Assembly: GCF_031143425.1 (NCBI RefSeq)
Contig: NC_090451.1
Coordinates: forward strand, 666,438,508 to 666,502,507
Direction: 5' to 3'
Source of the DNA: Pleurodeles waltl
Lineage: Eukaryota > Chordata > Amphibia > Caudata > Salamandridae
Length of the DNA stretch: 64,000 bases
Every line of letters begins with the position of its first letter. The first letter of the stretch is position 1. The translations under genes and the position numbers were made by a program. Below, one piece after another: positions 24,930 through 36,814 of this stretch. The notes beneath the pieces were generated by a model, which saw only the letters and a list, made by a program, of their open reading frames with translations, ran no database searches and had not been told where the DNA came from.

Positions 24930-26020
24930 CTATACACACCTAACTCTGAAGCAGTAACAGAGAGGAATATTGTCCTCCAAATCACGCCCGGTTCAGGAAC
25001 AGCAACATGGAGAAGCTGCCGTCTCTGAGCTACTTACACCCAGCCCAGGACCTTCAACAAAGAGAAACAATGAACTCTGATCTCCTCACACCCAACTCGG
25101 GAACCTAGATACACAGAAATATTGTCCTATGAGGTACTCACATCCAACTCAAGACCCTAGACAATGAGGGCTTTGTCCTCTAAGCTACTCACGCCCATCT
25201 CAGGAACCTAGATACACAGAAATATTGTCCTGTGAGGTACTCACACCCAACTCAAGACCCTAGACAATGAGGGCTTTGTCCTCTAAGCTACTCACGCCCA
25301 TCTCAGGAACCTAGATACACAGAAATATTGTCCTCAGAACTACTCACACTGGGCGTAGGACCTTTGACAAAGATAAATACTGAACTCAGAGCTACCCACA
25401 ACCATCTCAGAACCTTAGACAATGAGGAATATTATTCTCTGAGCTACACATACCAAACTCAAGACCATAGACACAGACTGCCTTCTAAGCAACTCAGACG
25501 TGGCTCGGGACCATTGACTCTGAGGAATACTATTCTATGAGGTGCTCACATCCAACTCAAGACTAATCGACACTGAACAATAATGCAATCTTAGTTGTAC
25601 TCAGATGTACTACTGTACTCTGATGTACTCTTTACTCTGTGGTAGGGACAGAGAGGATTCCTGCTACTCGAGTTAAATTAATCCAGGCCAAACTCAATGA
25701 CACAGAGGAACTGTTTCCTCTGAGGTATTCAAATCAACCTCTGAACCAGCTACACATATGGGCACTGCCTTTGAGCTTCCGACTCCCAGAGAAGGACCAG
25801 CAGCACAGAGGAACTACCATTCGCTGAGCTACTTACACCCAGCTCAAATCACCTACACAGCGGGACTACCACTGTGACTTACACCATAAGTGGAACTACC
25901 ACTCTCTAAATTCCTCACAACCATACTCAGGATCAGTGACATAAAGCCATGACTAGACTTTGAGCTATTCACAACCAGCTCAAGGTCAGCAAAACAGAGA
26001 AACTACTACCCTCTGAGAAT
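24930..26020. repeat. Minisatellite with 103-bp higher-order unit
   Basis: About twenty degenerate copies of a unit of about 51-52 bp follow the pattern ctctgagctactcacacccaactcaggaccctagacac-gagga-tattgtc. The phrase gaacctagatacacagaaat starts at 25101, 25204 and 25307, giving an exact 103-bp spacing. These two-monomer blocks are almost identical while the flanking copies are diverged. No open frame is conserved across copies. Confidence 0.8.
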
Positions 26021-28064
26021 CGGGGTGACATATTTCCACCTAATAAAGTTAAAGCAGATCTGCTTGAACTCCTGTTTTTAGTCTTCCTTTGGGAACATGT
26101 AAATTTTATCTGATGTATAGAGTTAGTTGCTCTAAATTTACCAAAGGCCTTTCTTGTGCTATGGTGGATTTTCAAATCTGTGAAAGCCTGCTTTTGTGTA
26201 ATTATGTTTCTCGCTTTATTTTGATGAAATAATTCTCGGCGACATCTGTGTGTCCCTCCTGGGTCGACATTATTAGTGGATCTTTGGAGCAAGAAACTCT
26301 TAGCTGGCCCTCGTATGTTTCACAGAGGCAGTGCTAATAATTGGACCTACAGTCGAATGGTCTATTGTGTATTTCTAAACTGCCTCCGTAACTTTCACAT
26401 AGGTCAAAATTAGCGATGCGGTTGGAGAACCAATCATTCTCAGCTGTTTCTTTCTCCCACTTTGGGTTCCTCATAATGGCGTTTGCCAAGGAACCTCTCA
26501 TCTGGATGACCGAACACAGGGTATTTTCAGCTGCATTCACATGTGAGTGGGCCCGAGTAATTATTAAGGACTGAAAATGTCCTATTTCCCTTCTCCTGCT
26601 CTTGGTAGACATGAGAGAAAGCTAGAACCTGCGATGGAATTGTGATCTGAGTGCCTCTGTGTCACCCCTCATTTTCACTTTGGAGTGAAGATGGTGTAAT
26701 ATCTCTGGGCCTGTCCATTGTCCAACAACCCCAGTATTGCCATGGTTTGCTTTCTTTACCTCTATGTTAATCACCTCAGCCCATGTACTTCTCTTCTTAT
26801 ATCGATCTCTGATCTCACTAGGAATCTTCATCCTGTCATAGGTGCCAAGATACAAGTAATTATTTTAAACCCTCTCCTTTAGGTAGTCTGTATAAAAAAT
26901 GTTGGCTTCGATCTGGTCCAGGCCTTCATTTCAAACCTATTTGTTCATATTCCCTGAATATTACCCTCTAATCAACAAAATATTTGGCTTATGGAACTTT
27001 GAGGAATGTATAATAGAACAATCTCACAAATTCTCCTACAACTTTTGATGGGATCAGCACGTCTAGCCACCGTGCCAAGTTTGACGTCTCAGGTTCAGAG
27101 CACAACTCTGGTCTTGTCATAGCCATCCAACTCTTCCGATAGAGGACACACCTCACCCACGCAGTCTCCAAAAATACACTGGTTGCCCACTTTCATTGGC
27201 TGCTTCATATTCGGAAATATTGTAAGAATTCACACTTCAACTGAGTATATTATGACACCCACTCTAAATATTCATACATATGCACTGCCAGGCCATCTCA
27301 CAATATTTAAAGCATGTCTGCAAACTTCACACACCTCACCCAACATCTCCCAAACTGGTCAACCAATAACCTTTTCCATCTCACACACTGACAGGTGCCC
27401 AGGAACAAAATGACAATTGGAGAGCTTCACTGCCTTATCAGGATAAGAAGCACTATATGGATGCTACAATAGATTTTGCTATATGAAGGAGTGAATCCAT
27501 ACCATTCAATGCACCTTTCCCCAGTGTATGTATGCCTGGCCACAGTTCCATGTGTGCTGCTACATGCTTGGAAGCCACTGATTGTCTTCACACATGACAC
27601 CAAACTCTTCCCATATAGGACATACCTTACCAATCCACATTGCAACTTCTCATGCAAGCATGGACATGCAGTCCATCGGATAAAGCATGAGTGCTATTAT
27701 GCATCACTAGTGGCAGCAGAGCCCAGCATAGGTACCAATAACAACTCACTATATTCAGGGAAATGACAATATCATCTTCAGATATATGGCCGCCATGATG
27801 CTGAGATTCAACTAGAATTATTCAGATTGCATGTTCCGCATACTAACACCTACTGATGGCACCCTTAGTGCCCTGACTTGTGGGTGCTACTTCTGTTCTC
27901 CTGGAGCAAGGTAGCAGGGAGTACCAATAACTCTGGGGGCCGTGAAGTAAGCAGGGATAACAGGTGAAATCCTGAGATTCTTCTGAGAAATTAGGAATTG
28001 CAACAGGGGGAGGTAAATATTGGTCAGACTTCCCCAGTATTTTCCCCTAGATTTTCACCCAGAT
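26021..28064. other. Unannotated, possible LINE scrap
   Basis: No gene is recognised. Minus-strand open frames at 26334-26855 have no motif I can name. At about 27170-27230, plus-strand translation gives IHWLPT, weakly like the C-terminal LHWLP block of CR1/L2 LINEs. The remainder looks unique by eye. Confidence 0.3.
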
Positions 28065-28079
28065 ATTTTGGCTGTTTTA
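28065..28079. repeat. Target-site duplication, L1 3' side
   Basis: The sequence attttggctgtttta matches attttggctgctttta at 34150-34165 with one inserted base. It bounds the L1-like element at its 3' end (minus orientation). Confidence 0.8.
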
Positions 28080-28539
28080 TTTTTTTAGAACTCAATTTTT
28101 ATTGAGTTTGGAGAACATAACCAACAAGAAGAATACAGTGCAGTGCATATCAATGCAAGATATTACAGTATCGTTTTCTCACATTACTGGAGGACAGAGT
28201 TAACATAAAATCCAAGACAAGGGTCGATAGTACCCACTGCAGCAGTAATTTCACCCAAACACCCCCCCCCATCAAGGATCCACATGAAACCAGACATTAC
28301 ATATAGCGTACATAACAGAGACATAGCCTCATCACAGTTGGTCATCGCCTATCAAGTTGATGCAAGGTGTACTTATTCACCCGCCATCATCCTTACTTCC
28401 TGCAGAACTTAAATCATCCACCCCAGTGAACCGTTCCAATAGTGCTCTCCAGGCAATCCCGTCTGTCAGTGTCTCCGCCTCCCTGCATGTTATCCGCATA
28501 TATTGTTCCTCAGCCGCACCCCATTCCATTAAATCTCAA

Positions 28540-31500
28540 ATCCAGCAAGGGATGAAAGGGTTCCGAGCACTCATCCAGCCAATAGCCACCCTACACTTGG
28601 TCAACACCAGAGCCAGCTGTGGGAGCTTATATGGGATACTCCTACCCCGCGGTCTACACACTACACCAAAAAGGCATGTCAAATGCGTTGCTTCCATCCC
28701 GTAACCTCCTCTACTCTCCCCACTACCTCCCACCAAAAATTGTGCACTATCTGGCAGGATCAAGCTAAGTGTTGAAGGATGCATTGAAAGCGCCAGAGCT
28801 GAGACACCCAGCCCCTCGTCCTGGATCAATCTTATTGAGACGGCTAGGTGTGAAGTATGTCCTGTGCACAAAATTGAATTGTAACAGTTTAAACCTATTG
28901 GTGCATGACACCGTGTGCACCAACAACAACCCCTTTGCCCAGTCACATCCACTATGTGGTCCCCCAGTTCACGCTCCCAAGCCCTAAGCGCCACACTTAT
29001 CATGCCCGCTGATCATCCCAAAGGGCTATAAAGAACCGAGTGATCAAATGAGTCCCCTCACCCCAATTAATCAGTCCACTCAACACAGCTGATGTCTGAG
29101 GGGCCACCGGAAAACAACACTAGATCTCACGAGCCACACACTTCATTTTTGCATATTGCAAGAACTGACTGGGGCCCCGACCGAACGTGTCCCGAGCATC
29201 AGTGAAGGAGATAAACTCACCATTGGGGCATAAATCTCCTTCCAATTCACATCCTCCCAGCCTCCAACCCTCCATGGACATTAGATTGTCCATGTCCCTG
29301 AATGGTGCTAAGTCCCAAATCCTCAATTGTCTATCAAATGGGGCCTGTTGTAGCACATTCTTAACAGCCTGCTCTCAGATCCAGGCAGTGGTTCTGACCA
29401 AATATGGGATGACAGATTCAGACCGACCACCCAACATCAATAGATGCGCCAGCGTCTTCCCACCCAGCATTCCTGCAAACAATTTCTTCTCCCAATTGTC
29501 CGATTCTGTCATCCACTTAGCAGCATGTTCTAGATGCGCTGCGTAATTATAATGTCTAATATTGGGAATCGCCAGCCCTCCCTCTTCCATATCCCTCTGC
29601 AGCACGGGCAATGCCACCCTACTATGTCGCCCAGCCCACACCATTGAAATCAGCAAGCTGTTTAGAAGGCTGAAGAGCCGAGGGGATAACGGAAACAGAG
29701 TTCTGAACCAGGTAAAGACACCGTGGCAGGAGCACCATCTTAGCCACAGCCACCCTCCCCATCACTGAAAGAGGTAATCTATTCCACAACGAAACCGAGC
29801 GCTCCAGGCCGGTAACCACTCGTTCTACATTGTTTTTTTCTTGTGCCACCACAGTGACCCAAATACCTAGATACCGGAAGCTCTCAAACTCCCACCTGAG
29901 CCCCACCCTTGGTAAATCCTCCTGAGGCACACCACAGTGACCCCAAAGGAAACAGAAGTGACTTTTTCCTATTCACTTGGAGACCCAACTCCAAAGGCTT
30001 CCAACAGCCGCAGCAGCAAAGGCACCGAAACACTGGGCTCCCGAAGATACACCAACGCATCATCTGCATATAGGGAAACAATGTGGGTAATCTGCCTCAC
30101 CCGGATACCCCAAGGTCCCAGTTCCTCTTGGAGCCAGATCGCCAGCGGCTCCACAGCCAAGGCGAAAAGGAGTGGTGAAAGTGGGCATCCCTGCCTGGTT
30201 CCCCTACCAATCTGCCAGGATTCTGAGAGCTCTCCTCCCACCCGGACACATGCGGAGGGTGCAGTATACAAAAGTCTCACCAATGCACAAAAGGGTGGGC
30301 CAAACCCCATGCCCGCGGCACCTCCAGAAGATAGCCACACTCCACTCTGTCAAAGGCCTTCTCCAGGTCCAATGACACTAGCACCAGTTTGTCCTCTTCA
30401 CCCTCGGTTTCATGCAGCACATGTGCCAAGCGACGCAAGTCGTTGGACGTGCTACGACCAGGGATAAAACCACATTGATCGTCATGCATCAAGCTCCGGA
30501 TCACCCCACGAAGCTGAGTAGCCAATATCTTGCACAGGATCTTTACATCGCTGTTCAGCATAATAAGCGGGCGATAGGAGGAAGGATCACCAGGATCCCC
30601 TCCAGGCTTAAGCATCAAGCACAGAATGCCTTGGTGCATGGTTTCCGGCAATGTGCCTTGCAGCGGGCCTCCTCAAACACCGCCAGCAACTTCTTTCGCA
30701 GGAGTAGGGAGAACGTTTGGTACATCTCGATTGGGAACCCATCACCCCCCCCGGAGACCTTGATTTTGTCAATGCTTCCACTACCTCACTCACTTCCTCC
30801 ACATTTATCACAGCCTCTAGAGCATCCCCACTCTCAGGTTCCAACCGCGGAAGCCGCATCCGCCGCAGTAACTCCCCTAAATCGTCCTCTGGGACTTGAG
30901 CACCAGCCGCAGATGTTCCACTAACACCTGAAGGATATCCTTACGATCGTCTCACCTTTGGCATTCTTTATATGCACGATCGGGGGGCGCCTCCACCTCC
31001 CGTTTTAGGATCACACCAATAATTACCCAGATTTATCCCTCTCCCTGTGCAAGCACTGCCTGGAGGCTCTAACTGTTACCCTGCTCAGCGTGTCCCAGCA
31101 GTTGTTAACTGACTTATACAACCTGAGTTGCTCCCTTTCAGTCTCTCTTGTGGTCGGTGTCTGATGCTGCAGACCCCCACCTTATCCTCCGAACTACTGA
31201 GTTCTTGTTCCATTTGTTTGCGTACCCTACAAACGGAGCCTATGCAGACCCCCCTTCCACTATGGTCTTCAAGGCCTCCCATTCCGTGTCCCTAGACTTC
31301 GTCGTATTCCAATTCAAGTCCATATAACCTTTAATGGCAACCGCCACCTTGACCCGGCACCCCACAGCAGTCAGAAAATCCACAGGCATACGCCAACTAT
31401 GTGCTAACCCAGTATTATCGTCTCCCCACTGCAGCTGCATCAACACTGATGCATAATCAGATAAAAACCTACCCAGGTGCTCAATATCCAGCTCCTGTGA

Positions 31501-32135
31501 GCAGTTCAGTCCACCCAGAAGAAACCGATCTAGCCGGCTATACATGTTGTGTGTCTTAGAATGACAGGTTACTCCCTACCCTCCGGGTGTAATTCCCTCC
31601 ATCTGTCACACAACCCTAAATTACTCAAAACGTCTGCGAGGGATCTCACCATCAACGGTTTAGTCCCCAACTTGGGCGGGAGACGATATTTTTCACCATT
31701 GAAAATACAATTGTATTCAACGGCCCATACAATAGGCGCGCCCACCCCATCACCCAAGATCTCAGGTATGCTAGCACAGGAGGAGTGATCATCTATATTG
31801 GGCGCATAAGTGTTGAGAATAGTGATGGGTGACCCATCCAAGGTGCCCTGTATGAGTAATCTACCCTCCATAGCCACTTCACTGTAAACGTAGGTAAATG
31901 GGATCCCTGGGGCCACCCATATTGTCACACCCCTTGCGTAAGAGGACAAGGAGGAGAACATCTGACCCTGTCATTTCTTGGATAGTTTTTGTGTTTCCTT
32001 CTCAGTCATGTGCATTTCCTGAAGACAGTCTATATGAACCATATGTCTCCTCAGAAAGGAGTGTACCCTGTAATGCGTGGTGTACCTCTTCAACCCCCTG
32101 ACATTCCATGTCAGCACGTTAATCTGTCGGCCCAT
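28540..32135 (-). pseudogene. L1-like ORF2 (endonuclease and RT)
   Basis: Translation starts at an ATG at 32135 with MGRQINVLTWNVRGL, the usual L1 endonuclease opening. DCLQEMHMT supplies the conserved Glu region. An in-frame TGA falls at codon 55, just before the frame that continues to 31569 with LNTYAPN. The later GDFN position reads VEYNC. After a frameshift, SRLDRF and SDYASV (normally SDHAPV) follow near 31470-31545. RT then appears in pieces: PSSYRPL, GFIPGRSTSNDLRR and LDLEKAFDRVE (30280-30580), [13 protein letters not shown] and intact catalytic YADD (30059-30070), then RYLGIWV (about 29870). A C-terminal His/Cys/Trp segment lies near 28700-28800. Several frameshifts inactivate it. 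The enzyme normally nicks target DNA and copies element RNA in the nucleus. Confidence 0.85.
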
Positions 32136-32659
32136 GCCAAAGCCTTGTTGCCATCCGTCCCGCTAATCCTCCACCCCTCACTTCACCCCACAGGAGAGAA
32201 GACAAGGAGACTAGCCATTTCCCCTCTTGCATACATGCATGTACTGCTGTTGTGAACTTCAAACATTGATAAACCTTACCAACCAAAATGACCCAACAGC
32301 CCATTGCCCACCCCGGATGAACAGTATAACAAACACATCAAACCATACTGTAGATCCATGTTATAGATGCTGCCAGGACAATAGCCTAAACCCCAACTTC
32401 CCAGTTACAAAGTCCTACCACAACCGTGGAGTAACCACCCCCCACCTCGGATTCAATATACTTGTGCCTGATGCCAACCCAACATAACTCCGTGATCTCG
32501 TTGACCCCCCCATGTACAATACAATTCTAAATTCAAGTAGAGCCCCATCAGAAACCTGATCGTCATCCCGAGGCACCCCTTCATGCAGCGCAAGTGCCTC
32601 TCACTTAGAGACAGGCCCCCTAAAGGAGGGCGCGGCAGCAATCCCCAGACACAAGCAAC

Positions 32660-33232
32660 AAAGTCAAACATGCGCAGGGATCCTCTCCGCCCCCTGTTCC
32701 AGCTCCCCATTCGATCCATTCGCCGATCCAGGAGTCACCAGCGCCATTGTCCCATCCTGTTGTATCTCAATTCTATGATCAGTATCAGTAGCTACCACCT
32801 GTGCCGCAGTACCCTCCACTTGGCTGTGCACACGAGTCCTCCAGTCCGGGCCGTCCACGCCAGAAGCCCGATGGACGTTATTCCACCAGGACCTGCCCTC
32901 TGCATCCTCCAGCCTTGCCTCCAGCCTTCCGGTTGTGGAACTGACCTGCACCATCTGTTTACGAAGAGCCTGCAACTCCGTCTATAGCTCCAAAAGCTCC
33001 AAAATAGAGCCTTCCGCCACCTTGACCTTATCAGAGACCTTCCTGAGGTCTGCCCGAAGGAGGTTGACCTCAACTGCCACCGTTTCTATCTTCCCTTCGA
33101 GGGCCACCCTTGAACCATGTATAGCTGCAAGAATCTCAGCTTGCAATGGCTCCTCTGCAGTCACCAGCAGGCTCAGGACATCTCCGGGCCCCCCTAATCG
33201 AGTCTGGCGCCGGCTTGGTGTTTTGTTCCATG
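32660..33232 (-). pseudogene. L1-like ORF1 fragment
   Basis: An ATG at about 33232 begins MEQNTKPAPDS and soon loses frame. The frame 33164-32982 (about 60 residues) is rich in heptad-spaced Leu/Val, ending VAEGSILELLEL, suggesting a coiled coil. After a stop, the frame from 32975 reads GRLEARLEDAEGRS, similar to the end of the coiled coil before the RNA-binding domain of L1 ORF1p (EDLENRSRRNN-type). ORF1p normally trimerises and coats element RNA. The RNA-recognition and C-terminal domains are disrupted. Its place just upstream of ORF2 supports the call. Confidence 0.65.
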
Positions 33233-34149
33233 GTGTTCAATGATGTTGTCCTGTGACGCCACCATCTGCCGGTGTCGCCCCATCTTGCAGCCGGCCAGAA
33301 ACCAAGCAATATCATTGTCTCGATTGACCTGGTGAGGAGGCATAAGTACCTGGAGATTACAGCACCACAAGACCAGACACCGGGCTCCGCTACACCCTCA
33401 GCCGCAGGGTGCCGTTGTGCATCGTCTCCCAGCAGGCAGCCCCGGACTCAGGGGATCTGGGCACCCCCAGAAGGCTCCTCTCAACGAGCCCAGTGCCTCT
33501 GAACTCAAAGGGCCCATGACCAGGCAACGGGCCAAGCACCAGCAAACTAGCTCTCCATGTGGGGATCTGCAGACTTCCCCCATCAGGCTGTACCTGGGTC
33601 TGTTCGGCCGATCTACAGCCACTCCTTACGGCCTACTCTTGGCCAGTCCTCTGCCGTCCCCCGGGCTCCCTCTTTCCTCCGTCGCTCAGGGCCAGCCCCC
33701 AGCCTGGCCCGTTAAAAAGCGCACTTCCACGCTATTCAGTTCTTGGCTCGAGCACCCAGCAGGGCGCCTCGAGCCCAATGCCGCACCAGGCCAGGCAGCA
33801 AAGGCCACGCACCTCCAGGGGCCGGCCGGTCAGTAACTCCACTTGAGGGGAGTGACCCCCAGCAGCAAAGTGCAGAAAGTGCGAAGGTGACAGCCGACCG
33901 CTGCTTCCTCCCAGCGCAGATCAGCTGCGCTCCACGTGGTCCGGGGGAGGCTCAATGCCGCAGTCTCGAATGCTGGGAATCGGAGCTCCAAGACGGGGCT
34001 GTGCCGATACGCTCTGGGCACTTTCCTGTGCTGAGGGGGGGGGGGTGCCAATCTTCCCAGGCACCCCAGGATTAGTGAAGGATCAAGCCGGGATGTCGGG
34101 AGTTCACTAGGTGCGTGTCCCGCCAGCCATCTTGCTTGGCTACGCCCTC
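33233..34149 (-). promoter_or_regulatory. L1 5' UTR with YY1-like start motif
   Basis: This GC-rich leader precedes ORF1. Within about 25 bases of the element's 5' end, the minus strand reads caagatggc (plus 34126-34134), a core YY1 site. In human L1 a similar motif at the start directs initiation to the first base. A promoter role here is inference by analogy. A run of eleven G (34036-34046, plus strand) lies in the leader. Confidence 0.55.
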
Positions 34150-34165
34150 ATTTTGGCTGCTTTTA
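34150..34165. repeat. Target-site duplication, L1 5' side
   Basis: The sequence attttggctgctttta is the partner of 28065-28079. Confidence 0.8.
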
Positions 34166-35910
34166 GTAGCTGAAGACATAGGGAGTAACTTACTTGGCTT
34201 GCTGTAAATCTGTGGAAATTGTAATTCCAATAAGGCCAATAACAGGAATTTTCCATTGGCTATACCACAATACTTATAATGGGGCTGCAAGTATAATATC
34301 TGCACTGGTGTTGATCTGCACCTTCAGGAATTCAAGAACTAGCATTTCTGACTATTGATGTCAATGTTGTGTAGGTGTCTTTCTGCACCCTCTTGGATTT
34401 CACACACCAAAAACACTGACACTCCCTGATACCTCCATGCTACCTTGAAGATCTCAGCCAATGCCTTATTACTAGGTGCTGGTGTTCCCCATTCAAAACC
34501 GTGTACAATGCTGTACTGCAACTTAACAAAGAGGGGCCTATTCACAAACTGCATTTTGTAATATATTTAATTCTACTACAGTAGTAATGCTAAAGTACTA
34601 GAAAATGCAATTCACAAACCTATGAGGATAAATCTCCCACCTACCTCTCCTATCTTTTCTATGGAGAGATCCTCACACATATACTACGTAGTAAATATTG
34701 GAGGCCGCAGTGGGAGTGGCTGGAAAAAGAGGCATATTTACCACAAAATGTATATGGTAGGCTTTAGGGGATGAGTCACAAGTGGTTTAGTGAAGGTTAG
34801 GGAGGGCTTTAGGGAGGGACATGCACCCACCCACAAAAGTGTATGCCTCTTGTTATCCTCAAATTACACTTCTAAAGTTACTAAGCCAAAAAGAGACACA
34901 AAACAGTGGTCAATTAAAGATTTGATTCAAGTTTATGTTAATTGTACTGATGCATTTTGTATTTTGTTCTACGTTTACAATAAATATATATTAAATTAAT
35001 TTATGTTAATATTTAATATAAAATATTTTAGTAACTTTTTTGAGTTAAGAACCCTCTTCAAACTTTTAGGAAAACACACAGGTGGAGGCAGAGATCTCTC
35101 TATGGCAAGCTATGGGGAGAATGAAATTTATAATAAATTAGTAAATGTATCTTTATGCTAAATACTACTGTAAATTATATATTTATTAGAAATATAGAAC
35201 AAAATAATATAAAATGCCACATCACTATTAACCTAATTTTGAATTAAATCTTTAATTCATTTAAAGTATATTAAATTAAATTTACGTATCTGAAGTTTAA
35301 ACAAAAAAATAAATTCCCACAACGTAAAAGAAAGTTTAATATGCATTATTAAACGTGATATAAGGAGTTAATTAAAAGTAGTTTAATTATTTTCTAATAA
35401 ACATTAATGCTACATTAATTTACAAATGTAAAATATTGTCAAAATATATTATTACAAAATAAATGTTTTATTTGTAGTTTTTTAACATAAAAGTATATTT
35501 ATTAATATTCTTAACTACTTTAAATAATTTTATTCAAGAATATTTCCTATAGAGTTTCATTTTAAGTTTCTCTCGCAATTATTTTCTATGGATGGGTGTT
35601 GCAGAATCATTGGCTGGACATGTGCTGTGCTGAACTTACTACTGTTTCTATTTAGCACTAATAACTTACACTTGCAAACTTTGCTCCACCAATTTTTAAA
35701 GTGTGGAGATATGCAAGTCTACACTCTTGAGTAGCTTTACTCTCAGATTTTGTAATAACCAAAAGTAGAAAAGTAGTACAGTTATGCAATAGTGTAAGGG
35801 TAAATTTACAAGTGTAAATTACTCAGGGGCGTAATTTATCTTTGTGAGAAGTCTTATTTGTGTCCTCTAGCACCTAAACAACTGCCATATCGTCACATAC
35901 CATGGGATGA
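34166..35910. other. AT-rich tract, no gene
   Basis: Positions 34960-35560 are extremely AT-rich, with many TTAAT/ATTAA words and no coding potential. Around 34538-34640, gcattttgta and gaaaatgc flank a ctactacagtagtaat core, and cattcacaaac-like phrases occur on both sides. This may be the end of a low-complexity MITE whose partner end could lie near 35840. I could not settle its limits. Confidence 0.4.
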
Positions 35911-36814
35911 CACTTAGAGGTGGATGAGCCACTGAAAGCTAGAGCCAGGCTTGAGCCCTAAGCCTAGTCCTGGCTCAGCTTGAGGTCCTGTTAGAACCTC
36001 GAGCTCATAATGAGCCGAGCCTGCAAGTGCTTCTGCCGGCCAACCTATGTCTACCCAGAATGTAAAATTACAGGCAGGACTGTAGGCTTGAGTCTTGGCA
36101 TCACCTCAGCATACTGCGATTCTGGGAAAGTCACTTAAACACCCCACGCCTTTAAAACATTAATGTGATCTGCTGTAATGTAACTGGTGCTCACATAAAA
36201 CGCCCCAGTACAGGGACATCTTAAGGATTTTTGAGACCCTGGGCCAAATGTATTTTGTGGGCCCGTTCAGAACAGCTTGGAATTTCTGCTCCAGTTTCAG
36301 CTCTTTCATGCCCTCTCTGTCCTGGTCACTGACAGTGCATAGGCATACTCATCTAAATTCTAAAGGTGTTTGCATCTAGCACACCAATATCACTGCACAT
36401 AATTTCTGTGACACCCTCCCACTTCTCATATGTGGGGTCCTGTTTGATCTAAAAGAAACTATTCCATGGATGTTGCATGAAACATAAATTCCACATTTCT
36501 CTGCAAAAGGTCTGTAATAGAATCTCACACATTAACCACATTAAAAATAAATGAAAGGAAAACGGTATTGAAGGCAATCTGTTTAAGAAATACTGAAGGT
36601 CATCAGGGCTAGACTCTCAGCAGAACAGAGTAGGCACCATCAGAGCCTCCCTGAAAGGCTGAGGGTCCTGGGCCAATACCTTTCATTCGAGTCTGCACTT
36701 TTTAACTGCAAAAAACTGGAAAAAAATGTACGAAGGGGAAAAACAAAGTGTTTACATAAAAAAGGAATTACAAATAGATACCCATTAAGTGACTGATTAG
36801 TGGCTCTCGAGCGC

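Larger units (their letters stand above)
28080..34149 (-). mobile_element. Full-length decayed L1-like LINE
   Basis: On the minus strand this 6.07-kb element has a GC-rich 5' region, a coiled-coil ORF1, an ORF2 with endonuclease and reverse transcriptase, and a 3' end with an AATAAAAATTGAG phrase and short A-rich tail (28080-28112). Near-identical 15-16-bp duplications flank it at 28065 and 34150, as made by target-primed reverse transcription. Because the duplication sits right beside the 5' region, the copy is structurally complete, not 5'-truncated. Both ORFs carry stops and frameshifts, so it is immobile. The RT motifs place it in the broad L1 group of fish and amphibians rather than CR1/L2. 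Confidence 0.85.

Noticed and set aside
24930..26020. CRISPR array
   Set aside because: The units are directly abutting, diverged minisatellite copies with no unique spacers, and the host is a eukaryote.
26334..26855. Cellular exon on the minus strand
   Set aside because: Two open frames without a recognisable domain or convincing splice-site pattern. Not enough evidence.
36211..36670. MITE with cagggacatcttaagg left end
   Set aside because: The left phrase resembles a known repeat start, but a repeated ccctgggccaa downstream is in the same orientation and no right end or duplication was found.
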